A DNA stretch of 64,000 bases, taken from positions 1 to 64,000 of the forward strand of contig JAAGOF010000312.1 in NCBI GenBank assembly GCA_010645155.1, read 5' to 3'. Both the position numbers and the translations under genes were made by a program. Source of the DNA: Tigriopus japonicus (taxonomy: Eukaryota > Arthropoda > Copepoda > Harpacticoida > Harpacticidae). Positions 20,591 through 32,400 of this stretch are shown one piece after another; the stretch's first letter is position 1; each line of letters starts with the position of its first letter. The notes under the pieces were generated by a model that saw only the letters and a list, made by a program, of their open reading frames with translations, was not told the DNA's origin and searched no databases.

Positions 20591-20904
20591 CTGGGTATGG
20601 CAAAAAGACGATGCACCCTGTCATCCAAAAGTCTCTCCTGTGGTTCAAGGAGAATAGCTACGACTTCACCTCCAAGGATGAATGTCCACCTAGCTCTCCA
20701 GATTGAAGTCCAATGGATTAGTCTTTCTTGGGCGTGTTGAAAGAAAGGACCAACATAAGAGCCCACAACATGAAGACCTCCCAAATCGGTGCCATCAACG
20801 AGAAGGGCAACAAGATAGACGAGGCAAGGGTAAAAGCTCCAACTACGTGGTTTAATGTCCGCTTGAAGGCCGTGGTGGAGGCTGAGAGCAATGAGATCGA
20901 ATGA

Positions 20905-21811
20905 ATTCTATTCTAAACCATAAACCTTGGATGTCAGTTTTTTCAATTTTAAAAATCTAGTGTTTTAGGGCTGAGATATACCGGTTTTTGTGAGGTTGAT
21001 GATACGGCGACAATTATAAGTAGCAGCCCTGTAAGAAATATTCTCAAAGTTTTTGGCCAGCCAACTTCTCTTGCTTAAATTGGTCAAAGCACAAAAAAAC
21101 GAAGCAATTCTAAAAGGATCGATGCAGTGCTTCTATATTTTGGGAAATCTGATCTGATCTTTTGAGAAATCTGATCTTTTGAGCAAATTTTACCCTTTTT
21201 CGGGTCCCTTTGTGCACTTTTTGGGCTCTCGCGCCTTGCACTTTTTTGACAAAAAACTTGCACTAAAAATTTAATTTATCGACAATTGCTTAATACAAAA
21301 TAAAATAAGCATAAATTAGTTTTACCAACAAATGTGCAATGCTTGAGGGTAAAACAAATTTTTGGGTCTACCAAAGACACCAATTTTCAACCTAGTGGAA
21401 AATAAGCAACCAAAGGTAGTGTCTTGTCAACCCAAGAAAGTCCCTCAAATTTGAGGTTATTTAAGGTCAAACTGAGAATTGAAGATTTGCAGTTGAGATA
21501 TTCCAAAAAATAGCAAAAAACTTCATCAGTATGAAAGCCTGAAAGGCTCAATTTTTTAAAACGTTGTGTCCTTGCTTAAGTTCAATAATTTACCAATCAT
21601 GATGTCAAAATTGTACTTTTTTCTTTCATTTCTTCTGTCAAACTGAGATTGAACCAAGTTCTTAAGCTTTGTAATGGAGATATAAATGCATGCACTTGTA
21701 ATGCCAATTTGTGTGTTTTTATGACTATTTTTAGAAGCTAATTTTTTTGGTCTTTGTCAGATTTTTTGTAGTAAAAGTAAGCTTATAAGATTATATAAAG
21801 GTAATGTAAAT
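20905..21811. other. Intergenic spacer
   Basis: No gene seen. AGGGCTGAGA at about 20966 and GCAGCCCTG at about 21026 form a short inverted pair. A local duplication AAATCTGATCT lies near 21145-21180. Confidence 0.25.
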
Positions 21812-21900
21812 GTGACAGAGTTAACAGTGGCAGAGTTAACAATGTCAGAGTTAACAGTGGCAGAGATAACAGTGGCAGAGTTAACAGTGACAGAGTTCAC
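21812..21900 (+). repeat. 15-bp minisatellite
   Basis: About six imperfect units of GTTAACAGTGGCAGA in tandem, followed by a related GTTCACGGTTGGGTGA doublet up to about 21925. Confidence 0.85.
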
Positions 21901-21925
21901 GGTTGGGTGAGTTCACCGTTGGGTG

Positions 21926-24017
21926 GTATGGTGGTATTCGCAATATCGTTCGTTTAGCTTACTCATGTAGAGTTAAAGGACAATAAATAAATGGATTGGT
22001 ACCCTTAAAATGCACGGTAATCGTCGCGCTGGCGCATGTTATTTTTTACTGAATAGCTGATTGTCAGTCTTGAAGCAACGTCTGTGTGCGCGGTGGGCTA
22101 GACTGTTAAGGTTTTCTTGTGAGATTAATATTTTTCGAAAGCACAAGCTATTTCGTTTAAATCAATGGCAGTCTAGCCGGATCCTGAACAACGCGGGATT
22201 TGGGAAGGAAGCATGCAATGGACTAAAAACACGGGGGCACATGGATCATAAGGACAGTAGGTCAGATGTTTTGTGTATTCCAAGGTGTGCTAGCAAAGTT
22301 GACTTCAAGGCAACTTCAAGGCAGTTTCAGCCGTTTTGTTGATAGCATAAGCTTTCTTGAATCAGAAGTACACCAAGCAACTCATGAAAAAGAGAAGTGT
22401 ACCACTGGTGCCAAGGTGCAACAAGTAGATACGTCAACAATTTTCCAACGCTCATATGTTTAGCATGCACAAACATGTGCTAGTTCCATTGACTTCAAGT
22501 ACACTTCTAGCAAGCTGGGTCGCTATTTGGGCTTAGCATCAGGTTTAATTGATGAGAGGTTCTCCGAGAAGCACGCCTAGAGAGGAGCATTCCAACGTTG
22601 TAGAAGCACTCCCATTTGAATACTTCAACGCTGATCAATTGAACTGCAAGCGAACTTCCTTCCAGTGTTTCCTTAAATTAGCTGCCAAAATTTGCATGCT
22701 GCTGTGAGATCAATCAATGTTTTGAGTTGAATGGAGTAATATGAAATAAAGAAGGAGAAATGTGGAAGAGCTGAATCAGCGGGCAATTAGTGCTTCGAGA
22801 GGATGAATTTACGATCATAGATGTAGGGGCACTTCTAGGTTGGAATGAGAGACTTACTTTCCAAAATGGCAGCTGTCTCAACAAAACCAGCCAATTGAAC
22901 TACGAAGTGTACTAACAAGTACACTTTCTAGAGTTGCCATCAAAACATGCTCACACCATTTACTTGAAGTGGACGATTCATATTGCGTTTGGCACGATTT
23001 GTCAAAATTGCACCCAACAAACTATCAGAGTGCCACAAGTTCAAATTGAATTAGTATATGAAATCACTGAATGCGATTTGGTTGGGTAGCAGAAATCTTC
23101 AAAGGAGCTGTATTTATAAAGTTAATGAAAAGTTTACTCTCAAGTAGACTTTGTAGCATACCTTCAAGTAAACTAGCAAGCATTCCAAGACCAATACAAC
23201 CAAAACATATGACCTATTATCATACTTCAATTTCAATTGCTGTGAAGCAATTGGATCAGGGTTTCACGACACATGACAGATGTCTGTACAGCTATTAATT
23301 AACATTATTTTAAAGGTAATTGTGAAATCGAACAATTTTATGATAAATGACGAGTGCTTGGTAATATTGATGTAATAGGAGAGAAATCAATTGAAACATA
23401 TTTCGATTTTTTAATTTAGAAGCAAGAATGATGTTTGGATTGGATGTTTGAATCAGCTTTTCTATACGGATTTGAAACCAACTTACAAATCATGCAAATA
23501 CAATGCAAGGAATACGTACCTTGTAATATTAAGTTTTTGAAAATGATACCTTTGATTTTCAACATTCTAAAATGTTCTTTCAAGACCAAAAACAAGTATT
23601 TTGCAAGTGTCAGGTCTTTGGAAGTGCACAAAGTCTCCTTTTTGAATTTTCAATTTAACTCATACTTCCCAATTTTGGTTTGGAATCTTGGTTAAAATCC
23701 CATTTAGATTTTCACAACAGATTGCTTTAATTTCACAGTTTGAACATTAAGAATGTCTCGAGTCACTTTAGTAGTGCAAGAAAAGTGTTACTGTGTGATG
23801 ATTTTGTTTAACTGTTGAATACTTCGTAAAAATTGAGACGGCAACGTATTTTCAAGTTTTGTTCTTGTGGTCGACCACGGACATCTAGAATTTCCTGGAC
23901 GGCGCACGGCAAATCAGGGGTGACCAAGATCAAGTGGAGAAGCACAAAAGGAGAGAACGTGCTTTTGAAAGAAGAAAGTCTCAGTTTTTAAAGAATTGAT
24001 GATTATCCATCAACTTG
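21926..24017. other. Long stretch without a recognisable gene
   Basis: Short frames only. Scattered CTTCAAGTA-ACTT-TAGCAAG-like segments occur at about 22295, 22490, 22915 and 23140-23175, suggesting a decayed repeat. Nothing else is supportable. Confidence 0.25.
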
Positions 24018-24102
24018 CAACGGTTTGGGATACACTTCATGAATATTTGAATAACAAAATGCATTACTCAAGCAAAACACTAAACTTGTAATGCCTCTTC
24101 AT
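24018..24102 (+). repeat. Direct repeat, left copy
   Basis: About 85 bp beginning CAACGGTTTGGGATACACTT and ending TTGTAATGCCTC. It recurs in the same orientation at 24996-25077. Confidence 0.7.
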
Positions 24103-24740
24103 GGTTTCAATGAACAGATAAAACACCCTTAGAACATTCTACTATCTTACCTCTTACTCAGCCTAGAACACACCTTTTCAATGAATAAGGTTTATTTGCA
24201 TCATTCGAACTTATACTGATCATTGAACTAACTCTTAAACAAAAAATAAGAATAGAAAACACATGAATACATGAAAATATTAAGACAAATTTGACTGTCA
24301 TTGAAACTTACAAAAAAATAAGCTAAACTAGAAATAAACTGACAATAGATCGATAGAAATGAGACAATATGAATCACAATCAACTTTAACATTTTGAAAC
24401 AGTTCTCATATCTTTAATTTGGTCTCTTAAAGACATCTTTCTAATATACTATTGCATTATGAACAAATAAAGTAAAACTGACCAGTCTTTCACTATGTAT
24501 CTTACTTGATACCAAGATATATTTTCCTGTTGAATGTTCTTATATCCAGGTTAGACTAGTCTTTCATGAAATTCTTTAACAATTCAAATCATGAAGTTCT
24601 GAAGAGAAGCAAAGAAGGTTATGCCAAATTAAAAGTCCTTGTGTGTCAAACTTGGGAGCACGTTGGAAAATAGTCAAAAATTGGATATTTAGGCATCCTT
24701 GACCATAATTACATTGTACGTATATGATGAATTATATACT
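24103..24740. other. Spacer between direct repeats
   Basis: AT-rich, nothing recognisable. Confidence 0.25.
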
Positions 24741-24931
24741 TTTTTTTGTTTGTTTGTTGCGGATTTTCTACTACCGCTACAAGGAATGCGATTCCCTGTA
24801 AACAAGGATCTCTCCCAACAGCTTCAATTCGATCCCCAACAGGATTCGAACCTACGCCGTCTGGGGAAGCACTTTTTTTTACCCTCGGCTCTTATAAGAA
24901 CGCATTAGTACGCGCGACCACTCTGGCTTCC
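24741..24931 (-). mobile_element. tRNA-derived SINE, copy 2
   Basis: Full-length copy on the minus strand: GGAAGCCAGAGTGGTCGCGC head, box B GGTTCGAATCC, shared body, then an A-rich tail with CAAACAAACAAA. A T-run (plus strand, about 24873-24880) interrupts the head. It lies between the two direct repeats. Confidence 0.85.
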
Positions 24932-24995
24932 TTATACATTTCAGTATTTATGCTAGCTCATAGTATTCTTAAGTTTAAATAAAATGATTTTCAGA

Positions 24996-25077
24996 CAACG
25001 GTTTGGGATACACTTTTGGAATATTTGAATGACAAAATGCATTTTTCAAGCAAAACACTAATTTTGTAATGCCTCCT
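24996..25077 (+). repeat. Direct repeat, right copy
   Basis: Second copy of the 24018-24102 repeat, about 980 bp away in the same orientation. Confidence 0.7.
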
Positions 25078-26784
25078 TAGGTCTGAAATCTAGATTTTCA
25101 ACTTGTTTGCATCAATATCAATTATAACTATAAGGTGCAAGTCAATCTTATGGCATATGGACCTTAACCCACACGCAAATTCACTACTTAAAACTGCATG
25201 AACAACTCTTAACCATACTGAGATTGTCCTGAAATCAATGACACGATCGTACAATAAAAGAAATTCGAATATGAAACCATTAATTCTAGAACATGAATTT
25301 ATGCCAAGGTGACAACCCTTAAAAAAATCGATTTCTAATAAGCAATAAAGATTGCCATGTCTTAATTAAGTTCAGGATAAGGCGTGGATGAGCAAAATCT
25401 ATGTAAATTGTTCAAGCCGGGTAACAGATAAGCTCAAAAAAACGCCGTTATGTTGTTCAAGTTGTTTCTTGAATGAGCGTGATGAAACTCCGCGTTTTAG
25501 TCCGTGGGAGAATTTCCGGGGGAAATATGGTTCCTAATCCATTTTCAAGATGAATTTGCGTGGCATTTTTAAGCAAGACGACACCGAACGAGGGTAGCAA
25601 GAGCTGAGTGAAGGAAGACAACAGGGCGCGGAAATAGAGAAGAGCTACTCTGGACTTGCGCAAGCGATGAAGAGACTTCAGACGAACAGATTCCTTTGCA
25701 CAGGCTACACTTTTATAATATTTACACTTTAAGTAACTTTATCATAATCCTCAAAAAAAGTTTTAATCGTCTTACCTTCATTCAACAGCTTTCTGAGAGG
25801 TCGGCCTTGCACTTCTGATATTCATGAGAACATTGAGCACCTAGAGAGCTTTCTAAGACACTACAAGACTTTAAACAAAACACACTGATTAGGGAATGAT
25901 GATGCATTGGAAAATAGACACTAAAACACTCTTTATAAATTATGAGCCACATAAACTTTGTTGCACGACTTAAAAGAACTGAGCTTGTTTTCCTTCTTCA
26001 GGGTGTCTCCCGCAAATCAGAAAAACTGCACACAAAATCAATCGTGTAGTGTTTTAAGACTATTGAAAGACACTTACGGTCTGAATGATTTTATTTGAAA
26101 GGTCTTCATTGATATTAGTCGAAAAAGCAAGCAGATTTTTACTTGACAAGCCTCAATTGTGGTGTCTTGAAAGTTTGAAGAAAGGCTGGATTATGTGATC
26201 TTCTAATCAAAACTAAGAAAAAACCTTATGCCATTCTGGATCCTATTTTCAGACAAATTATTTGAACACTCACAAAAGGCTTTAAAGTTCATTACACTTT
26301 ACATTGACAGGTTTTGTCCAATATGTTGCAAAATAAGTTCTTAACAATATTCTGACTGGTTTGGTCACCATTTTTGATTTTCATCTTCTCTCTTCAGGGA
26401 TCCTGTGGCACGTTGTCTTCTTAAGATTAATTATATTTGAACCAAAAAATTAGGACAGACCAGCTGACTTAAAGTGTGGCAAAACAGTAAGTTAAGTCAC
26501 CTTTGTATAACTTTCAAACCAATTATTGCTCTTGGGGCCAATCAATGAGCATCTTAAAGTCATTTTGAACATTGCAACAGTTGCATCAAGCAACCCTTAA
26601 TATAGAAGAGGCCTCATCTTTGGCAGTTCGCCCAGCCAAATTAGCCAGAAGACCAAAGAGGCTGCTCTAAATTTCCGGCTGAATTGGCATTCGATCCTTG
26701 CCTTTCACTTGATTTGGCTCACCTCCGGCCAGTTTTGCCGTGCCGTGAAAAGTCCACCTCTATTCTAGATGTTCTTGGGTCGAC
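25078..26784. other. Intergenic spacer
   Basis: No recognisable gene. About 25470-25680 is locally richer in GC with short open frames, but no family is identifiable. Confidence 0.25.
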
Positions 26785-27042
26785 TTAGCTCATAAACCGG
26801 TTTGTGAATGTCGTCATTCTCGTCTTGCTTTCTTCGGAATCAGAATTCGAGACGGCGCATCGCCTTTTTCCGACCTTCATGATTGCCAAATACGATTTTT
26901 CGACCTTCAAGATTGCCCACGGCTGCTCTTTTTTGGCCTTCATTACTGCCCTGTTGTCTTTTTTCTTGACCTTCAACACCGCCCGCGTTGTGACAGTCAA
27001 CTGCTTTTGATCGGCTTTTTTCGCGTTCAATTTCAATTTCAA
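26785..27042 (-). CDS. Unidentified basic 85-residue ORF with 11-residue repeats
   Basis: This minus-strand frame encodes a lysine-rich protein with a tandem 11-residue unit: AVLKVKKKDNR, AVMKAKKEQPW, AILKVEKSYLA-like, AIMKVGKRRC. It then has an acidic NSDSEES stretch. In DNA this is a 33-bp minisatellite at about 26870-26985, and because the unit is a multiple of three it keeps the frame open. A second overlapping minus-strand frame is also open for the same reason, so openness alone is weak evidence. No start context, splice site or homologue can be confirmed. It may be a decayed coding repeat, part of a TE, or chance. Nearby 27090-27140 shares CAAAACTGATCGGAGGGG-like DNA with repeat R2. 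Confidence 0.25.
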   Translation of the reverse strand: MKLKLNAKKADQKQLTVTTRAVLKVKKKDNRAVMKAKKEQPWAILKVEKSYLAIMKVGKRRCAVSNSDSEESKTRMTTFTNRFMS

Positions 27043-28075
27043 GCTCGCACAACAATGAGCAACGTTGAGCGAAGGCGGAAATCAAAGGGTCATTACCGGA
27101 CCCCTCCGATCAGTTTTGCCATAACGGCCAATCTGGCTGTAATCAAAATTTGGCCAAAGTTCGGTTACTTACTTTCACAATAGCCTAACGTTTCCAGTTT
27201 CTATTAAATATAATGCATGAAATTGCGTCTTGCTGATACATCTTGAAAACCCGCTAATTTTTTTAATTACATGACTATACTTAGAAATATTTAAAGCTTA
27301 ATGTGGTCGAGTGAGGTACACTTCGTCAGTCCTGCTTCAATTGAGTGGAAGACTTGACTTAACAGGTTTGCTGTGAAAGAATTGAAGAAAAGGTCACCAG
27401 ATACACTTGGTGCATTCAAGAGCATGCTTTGTACATAATTCTATTTAATGTTGCAAATTCGTACGTTTCTAAGTCACTGAGTCATTGTGTAGCCTGATTG
27501 CCCCAAAAACATTCATGGAAATTGGCCGACAGAAAACATGTATTTTCATTGAAATGGACCGTCTTGTCGCTGTTGGCAGCATTCCTGATTATAAGGCAAG
27601 GGCTCTCCAGCACTGCTCTAGGGCCCAGGCATAAAATTCAGGGCAGCAGAGGTAAAAATGTTCAGGGCGGCAAATGTAAAAATAGGGATTCAATGATTAA
27701 ATAACATTGATAAGAGTGTACAACAAACATGGATCATATTTTCCTTGACACAAATAACAGTATGATTGAAAGAATTTTATGTAACTTAATACTTAGAGTG
27801 CAATAAAAAAATTCTGATCCTGAATGCTCTGTAGTGACGTAACGGGTAATGTAACTAATTAGCAAATCACATGAAATACGTCGGCTTTTGTTATGTAGTG
27901 GTCAAACGAACGAAATTGTAGAATATTCATGTACTTGATAGTACTTGATAGTAAGTAAAAAGCGCAAGGCTTTCATGAAAGTAGGAAACCGAACTTGGAC
28001 CAAATTTTGATGAAAGCCAATTGGGCCTTTCTGGCAAAACTGACCGGAGGGGCTTGGTAACTAATGACACAGAGT
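27043..28075. other. Spacer, no gene
   Basis: Short frames only. Scraps related to repeat R2 appear near 27100 and 28030 (GCAAAACTGACCGGAGGGG). Confidence 0.25.
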
Positions 28076-28260
28076 TCCAGAGTGGAGATATCAGAGGAGG
28101 CCGGTCATGAAATTTCATTGTGCGCAGCAAGGGCCGTTTATCATCAGTAACTAGTTGAAACTTGCCCAAATAAACGTATTCGTAGAAGTTAAATTTTTGA
28201 AAAACAAAGTTTCCGTCATGTGGCCTCCTGTCTTAGCTTTGCTTCTCCCAAATTATACTA
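28076..28260 (-). repeat. Dispersed repeat R2, copy a
   Basis: About 185 bp matched in the same orientation at 37445-37628. In both copies the minus strand has an open frame with DDKRP and MKFHDRPP (here) or MNFHDRPA (other copy), so it may derive from a coding TE or a duplicated exon. No family is recognised. Confidence 0.65.
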
Positions 28261-28425
28261 AGGTGCATCTGGCCAGCAATAAACAAGGCAGACAAGATCA
28301 TGTGAACAATTCGTAATTTAGTGGCATCTAACCCTTTAAGCCTCTTGTCTGTGTGCACTAACACCGGGATAGCAGGAATTCAGTGCGACTTTTTACCGTA
28401 ATAGCAGTACCCGCCGGGATAGCAG

Positions 28426-28525
28426 NNNNNNNNNNNNNNNNNNNNNNNNNNNNNNNNNNNNNNNNNNNNNNNNNNNNNNNNNNNNNNNNNNNNNNNNNNN
28501 NNNNNNNNNNNNNNNNNNNNNNNNN
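28426..28525. other. Assembly gap (100 N)
   Basis: Exactly 100 Ns. The flanks carry CGGGATAGCAG units on the left and an inverted TACTGCTATT on the right, so the missing DNA may be repetitive. Confidence 0.95.
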
Positions 28526-29370
28526 AGTTACTGCTATTGACGGTTTAGTGCGTATTGGTGTGTGAGTCAGCTTTGCCAAAGTGCAGAGGAAGAGTAGAGT
28601 GGCCAAAATGAGAAGAAAAACAAGTATTCAATGGAGTGGATTGTTGAACCTTATCAAGAAATAAAGGCATAAAAATAACGAATGACAGTTACGCGAAATG
28701 ACTTTACTTAAAGCTTATGTGTTGCTCAGAACAATATACTTGTGTATATTGAAAATGACAATTGTAAAATGAAACCAATATGTGACTGAATTTCAGTTTT
28801 TACCTCCCTTTTGTTTTGTCTCCACTTATGGGGGAAATTGTTCCACCCATATATTTAATTTACATTCTCTTTTATACTCAAACTGACCAGATATAGATTT
28901 GAAAAGCTAAATTATGCCTTTTTTTAAATTTATCTTCGAGTAAACATTTTTAGTTTTTAGGCCTTTTAGGCTTTATTTCACCCTTTTTAACATTTTCCTT
29001 TTATTTCTAGCTTTTTCAGCATGTTTCGAATTTTCTTGGAATTTTACCAAATTTTGCAACTCAAATTAAAAAAAAACCTTCCTGTTTAGTGGATGATCCC
29101 CTCAAACGGCGCAACTTTAATCCAGAACGTGCCCATCTGATTCCATTCGATTGTGTAAAACTCATGACTCATGCATGTGTAATCATTTACGCAATAAAGA
29201 AGAGCTTTCTGTAGGGTCAGAAGGATATGTGCATGAATTCTCTCAACGTACATTTTGATTGCCTCTGAGTTAATTGCTCATTTTTATGCACCCACATCGC
29301 AATAAACATGAACGTTGGTGATCAAGTGCTTATCCAACTCGAATATATAATTTGTTGTTCAACTGATTAG
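28526..29370. other. Intergenic spacer
   Basis: AT-rich, nothing recognisable. Confidence 0.25.
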
Positions 29371-29608
29371 TACTGATGTGTTTCTAGTTGGATTTTCGGC
29401 AATTTGGTTTTTAGGGTCAAAAATCTGACCACAAGTAAACTTTTCAACAGGCAATAGACCATATCTACCATTAAATATATTACCATTAAACTGGCAACTC
29501 GAAATCCATTTTTTATAACTATCGATGGAACTCGAAATCGAACTAGTTCGAGTGTTACCAATTGGTCCCTGTTTAGGTCTTTTCAAAAAGTTCAATGCAA
29601 CCTACCCA
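29371..29608 (-). repeat. Dispersed repeat R1, copy b
   Basis: Reverse-complement copy of 16626-16869. Confidence 0.75.
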
Positions 29609-31519
29609 CATCAACATTGAACAGATTTGAAGAGGAAGGCTGTTAGCAATGACTGCCATTATGATAAATCTTTCACCTGGATCACAAAGAGTTTGGAGGA
29701 TTTTTTTTAAATTCCTGTACCAATGAACTTGATATCCTTTCTAATTTTCTTAGCTCATGTCTTTGATCTTTCTTGAAATCGACAAGACATAGACATTGCC
29801 TTAGGGTGGCCAAAAGCAGACTAGTTATGCGACATTCAAGTTTTCCAAAAGATTTCCAAATTATGAAACGAACTTTTGGTAACCTGAAAAGTTTAGGAAA
29901 TGAAGACATAGTTTTGACCAAGTGTTCACTTTTTGTTTTGCTTAATCATGCACCTCTGGCTTTCTGTATTGGACTACAGAAATGTTTTAGGTCTATTACT
30001 ATGTAGTCAGACTGAATTCTTAGTCAGTCATGACACATGATGGTCTAGAAAACAAAATGAGGACGTCCGCTTTTCTAGAGTATTTTTCCATCAAAATGTT
30101 GGAAAAATATACCCAAAGATGGCTATTTGCCTTTGTGGGTGGCTCTTGTGATTCCATGGAGTTGAAAGGTGCGTATTTTCTCATCAGAAAGCAGTTCTAC
30201 GAGTGCATCATTGCCATTGAGAACCAACAATAACTTTTCTTATGGACTTCAAAATAAAGTTTACAACTGATATGACTGATTCCACCTGTTGAGATCAATT
30301 TAGTCAATCGGCAGTTTGTTGGTGGGCCACAAAACGAAGTTTGTAAGGACTGAATAAGAGAAACTTCAGACCACAGTCTTAAGCGATGTAATATCATGGC
30401 TTTATTGACCTCATGATGCAAAGAAAGCCGTGGGATGCCAAGAAATGGGTTTATACAGTTTATACCCTTCGTGTCATGTTTCATTGATTTAAATGGAGGA
30501 CTATCTTACATTTAAATGAGGAAGTTGGCCAATGATCGAGTCCTTGCTTTCTACAGTTTGAAAGCCATTACTGACTATCCTCCAAGTACCAATGTGTTCA
30601 ACAAATTTATCAATATATTCACCAAGAGCCAAAAATCATCCCTGTTCAAGCCAATCTTGACTATTTTCAGTTTCAATTTGTTACAATTTTCTTTGCTGGA
30701 CAATAACACATTAATCGTCTGTTGCACGATAAAACACTTTTATTTCCTCCTTTTCCTGTCATTTGATAAAAGAACTTTGCAGTATTACATGGACACGTGA
30801 ATGACTTACTCTTTATGCTAAAATCGGCATTTTTTTATCCTGGAGTATTCAAAACTCTTGGCAATGACATATGTCCATTTTCAAATGTTAGACGCCCGAT
30901 TACTTGTCCAGTTCAGGGTTGCCAATTTTTATCAATCAGAGTTCAAAGTTAGGTCAGGGTCAGAAAATAAAAGCTTAGCATTTGAATGATTTTGCAATGA
31001 AAAAGTTATTTGGAAGTTTATGGTTAATAATATAGTGCTCAAAAGGACTTGTTTTTTTTTCAGCCCCGAAATACTGAAATATTGGTGAGACGTTAGATAA
31101 ATTTGGCAGGCTTGGAATATTTAAGGGTTCAAAGTCATTTGATCATTAACAAAATATGACAGAAAAAATGTAAGAAAACGAGCCATGCAGGAATTTGATA
31201 TTTTGTGTACAAGTAGAAGACTAACAAAGAAGTTGTGTTGGAGAAGCAGTGGTTGGACAAGGACAAAGTAGTAGAACGAGAATAACGGTATGGAAGTGAA
31301 GAGGAAGGAAGAGTCCATTGAGGAAGGAGAAAGATAGAGGGCGATTAGAGAGAATATTTATCACTTGAGAATTCAGGCTTGCCAGGTGACAGTAAGCTGT
31401 TTCGGTATAGACTTTCATAGTTCAAAATTGGAGTTCCAGTGAGTACTAAGAGAGCTGGTTAAGGTACTGCGTTCTTGCACCTTCTAAGAGTATTTCACAA
31501 ACGTTTGGCTTTTCCTTTA
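29609..31519. other. Intergenic spacer
   Basis: About 1.9 kb with only short, family-less frames. Confidence 0.25.
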
Positions 31520-31735
31520 CATTTCATTGCGCAACGCGTAACTCAAACTTGAAGTTTATTGCCCTGCATATAAACATTGATTCAGTTTGTCACACGAATG
31601 AAAAAGCATTGTACTAAAAGCTTCATTCCCTGTCTTTTGGAGTGTGTCTGAAAATGATCACTCTGAGTCATACGCAAGCGTAGCGTAGTTCTGTTTTTCT
31701 CTCTCATCGCCTTCTTCTCCTAAGGGTGACTGATA
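31520..31735 (-). repeat. Dispersed repeat R3, copy a (empty site)
   Basis: The reverse complement of this segment matches 48565-48725 joined to 49314-49425, including GTGATCATTTTCAGACACAC and TTGCGCAATGAAATG. The other copy is split by a 588-bp insertion; this one keeps the uninterrupted AGTAC target. Confidence 0.75.
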
Positions 31736-31744
31736 GTAGGTTTA

Positions 31745-32400
31745 AAAACTAGTAAATTTGATTCAAAGCTCTGGGAACTCTGAATGAACTTCTTAATCCT
31801 GAAACAGTCCATTCCCAGGTGGAGGAAATGAAGGGGGGTTGTACAGACAGTACAGATGCAGTTGGGTAGAGGTAGATGATGAAACTCGTGTTTTTTGCTA
31901 TAGAGAGGGTGGGTCAGATTGAACAGGTCCTTCATCAATTCCCGTCTTTGATGGAGTTTGGAAGGAGTATTAAAGAAAGCTCATTTGAATAATCTTTCTT
32001 CAAAAGTCCTTGCTCATTTAGTAGTCGAAAAATAAAGATATTTGGTGCAAATAAGAGTATGAGCATTCAAAGAAATTTATCAGTGTGAAAAAACTCTCTT
32101 CAAATCAAGCTGTCCTTTTTTTGCTAGTAAGAGGGCAACATTACGAGACCATGTTTTGCAACCCTAACTTCAGTTTAATTAGTTCAAGTTTTAAACAAGC
32201 AGCCGTTTCTGAGAATGTGGCACTTCAATCCATTTACCGTGCACTATTTCATTTGTGCAAATGCCGATCTCTAACAGGGTTGCAAGTTGGCAGTGGACTG
32301 TTTCAGGATTAAGAAGTCCATTCAAAGTTCCCAGAGCTCGGAAACAAATCTTCGTTAGGAAGGCAGAGGCAGCTTGGAACTCTGCGGCCTTTATCACATC
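31745..32400. repeat. Inverted repeat with LINE-tail-like sequence
   Basis: About 31765-31825 and 32285-32345 are reverse complements, sharing GGACTGTTTCAGGATTAAGA. Downstream on the plus strand, FVRKAEAAWNSAAF resembles the end of a LINE polyprotein. This suggests two tail fragments of one element family inserted head to head. Confidence 0.4.

Larger units (their letters stand above)
18886..20904 (+). pseudogene. Mariner transposase relic split by two hAT-like insertions
   Basis: Three pieces form one degraded transposase when the two insertions and their duplications are skipped. Before 18929 is GVILSDD. 19780-19891 continues ...MPPHITETRPKV and PITMRQLV. From 20599 come WQKDDAPCHP, WFKENSYDFTSKDE and PPSSPD, and then the C-terminal block with RTNIRAHN and FNVRLKAVVEAESNEIE, ending near 20904. 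The QKD...SPD arrangement is the mariner DD-D core with about 37-residue spacing. Several frame changes and a TGA after SPD show it is inactive. It is a different lineage from the 41.0-42.1 kb copy, with a longer, distinct C-terminus. The N-terminal half is not recognisable. Confidence 0.7.

Noticed and set aside
20965..21035. AGGGCTGA ... CAGCCCTG pair as a hAT-like MITE
   Set aside because: Only about 8 bp are inverted and no 8-bp flanking duplication is present.
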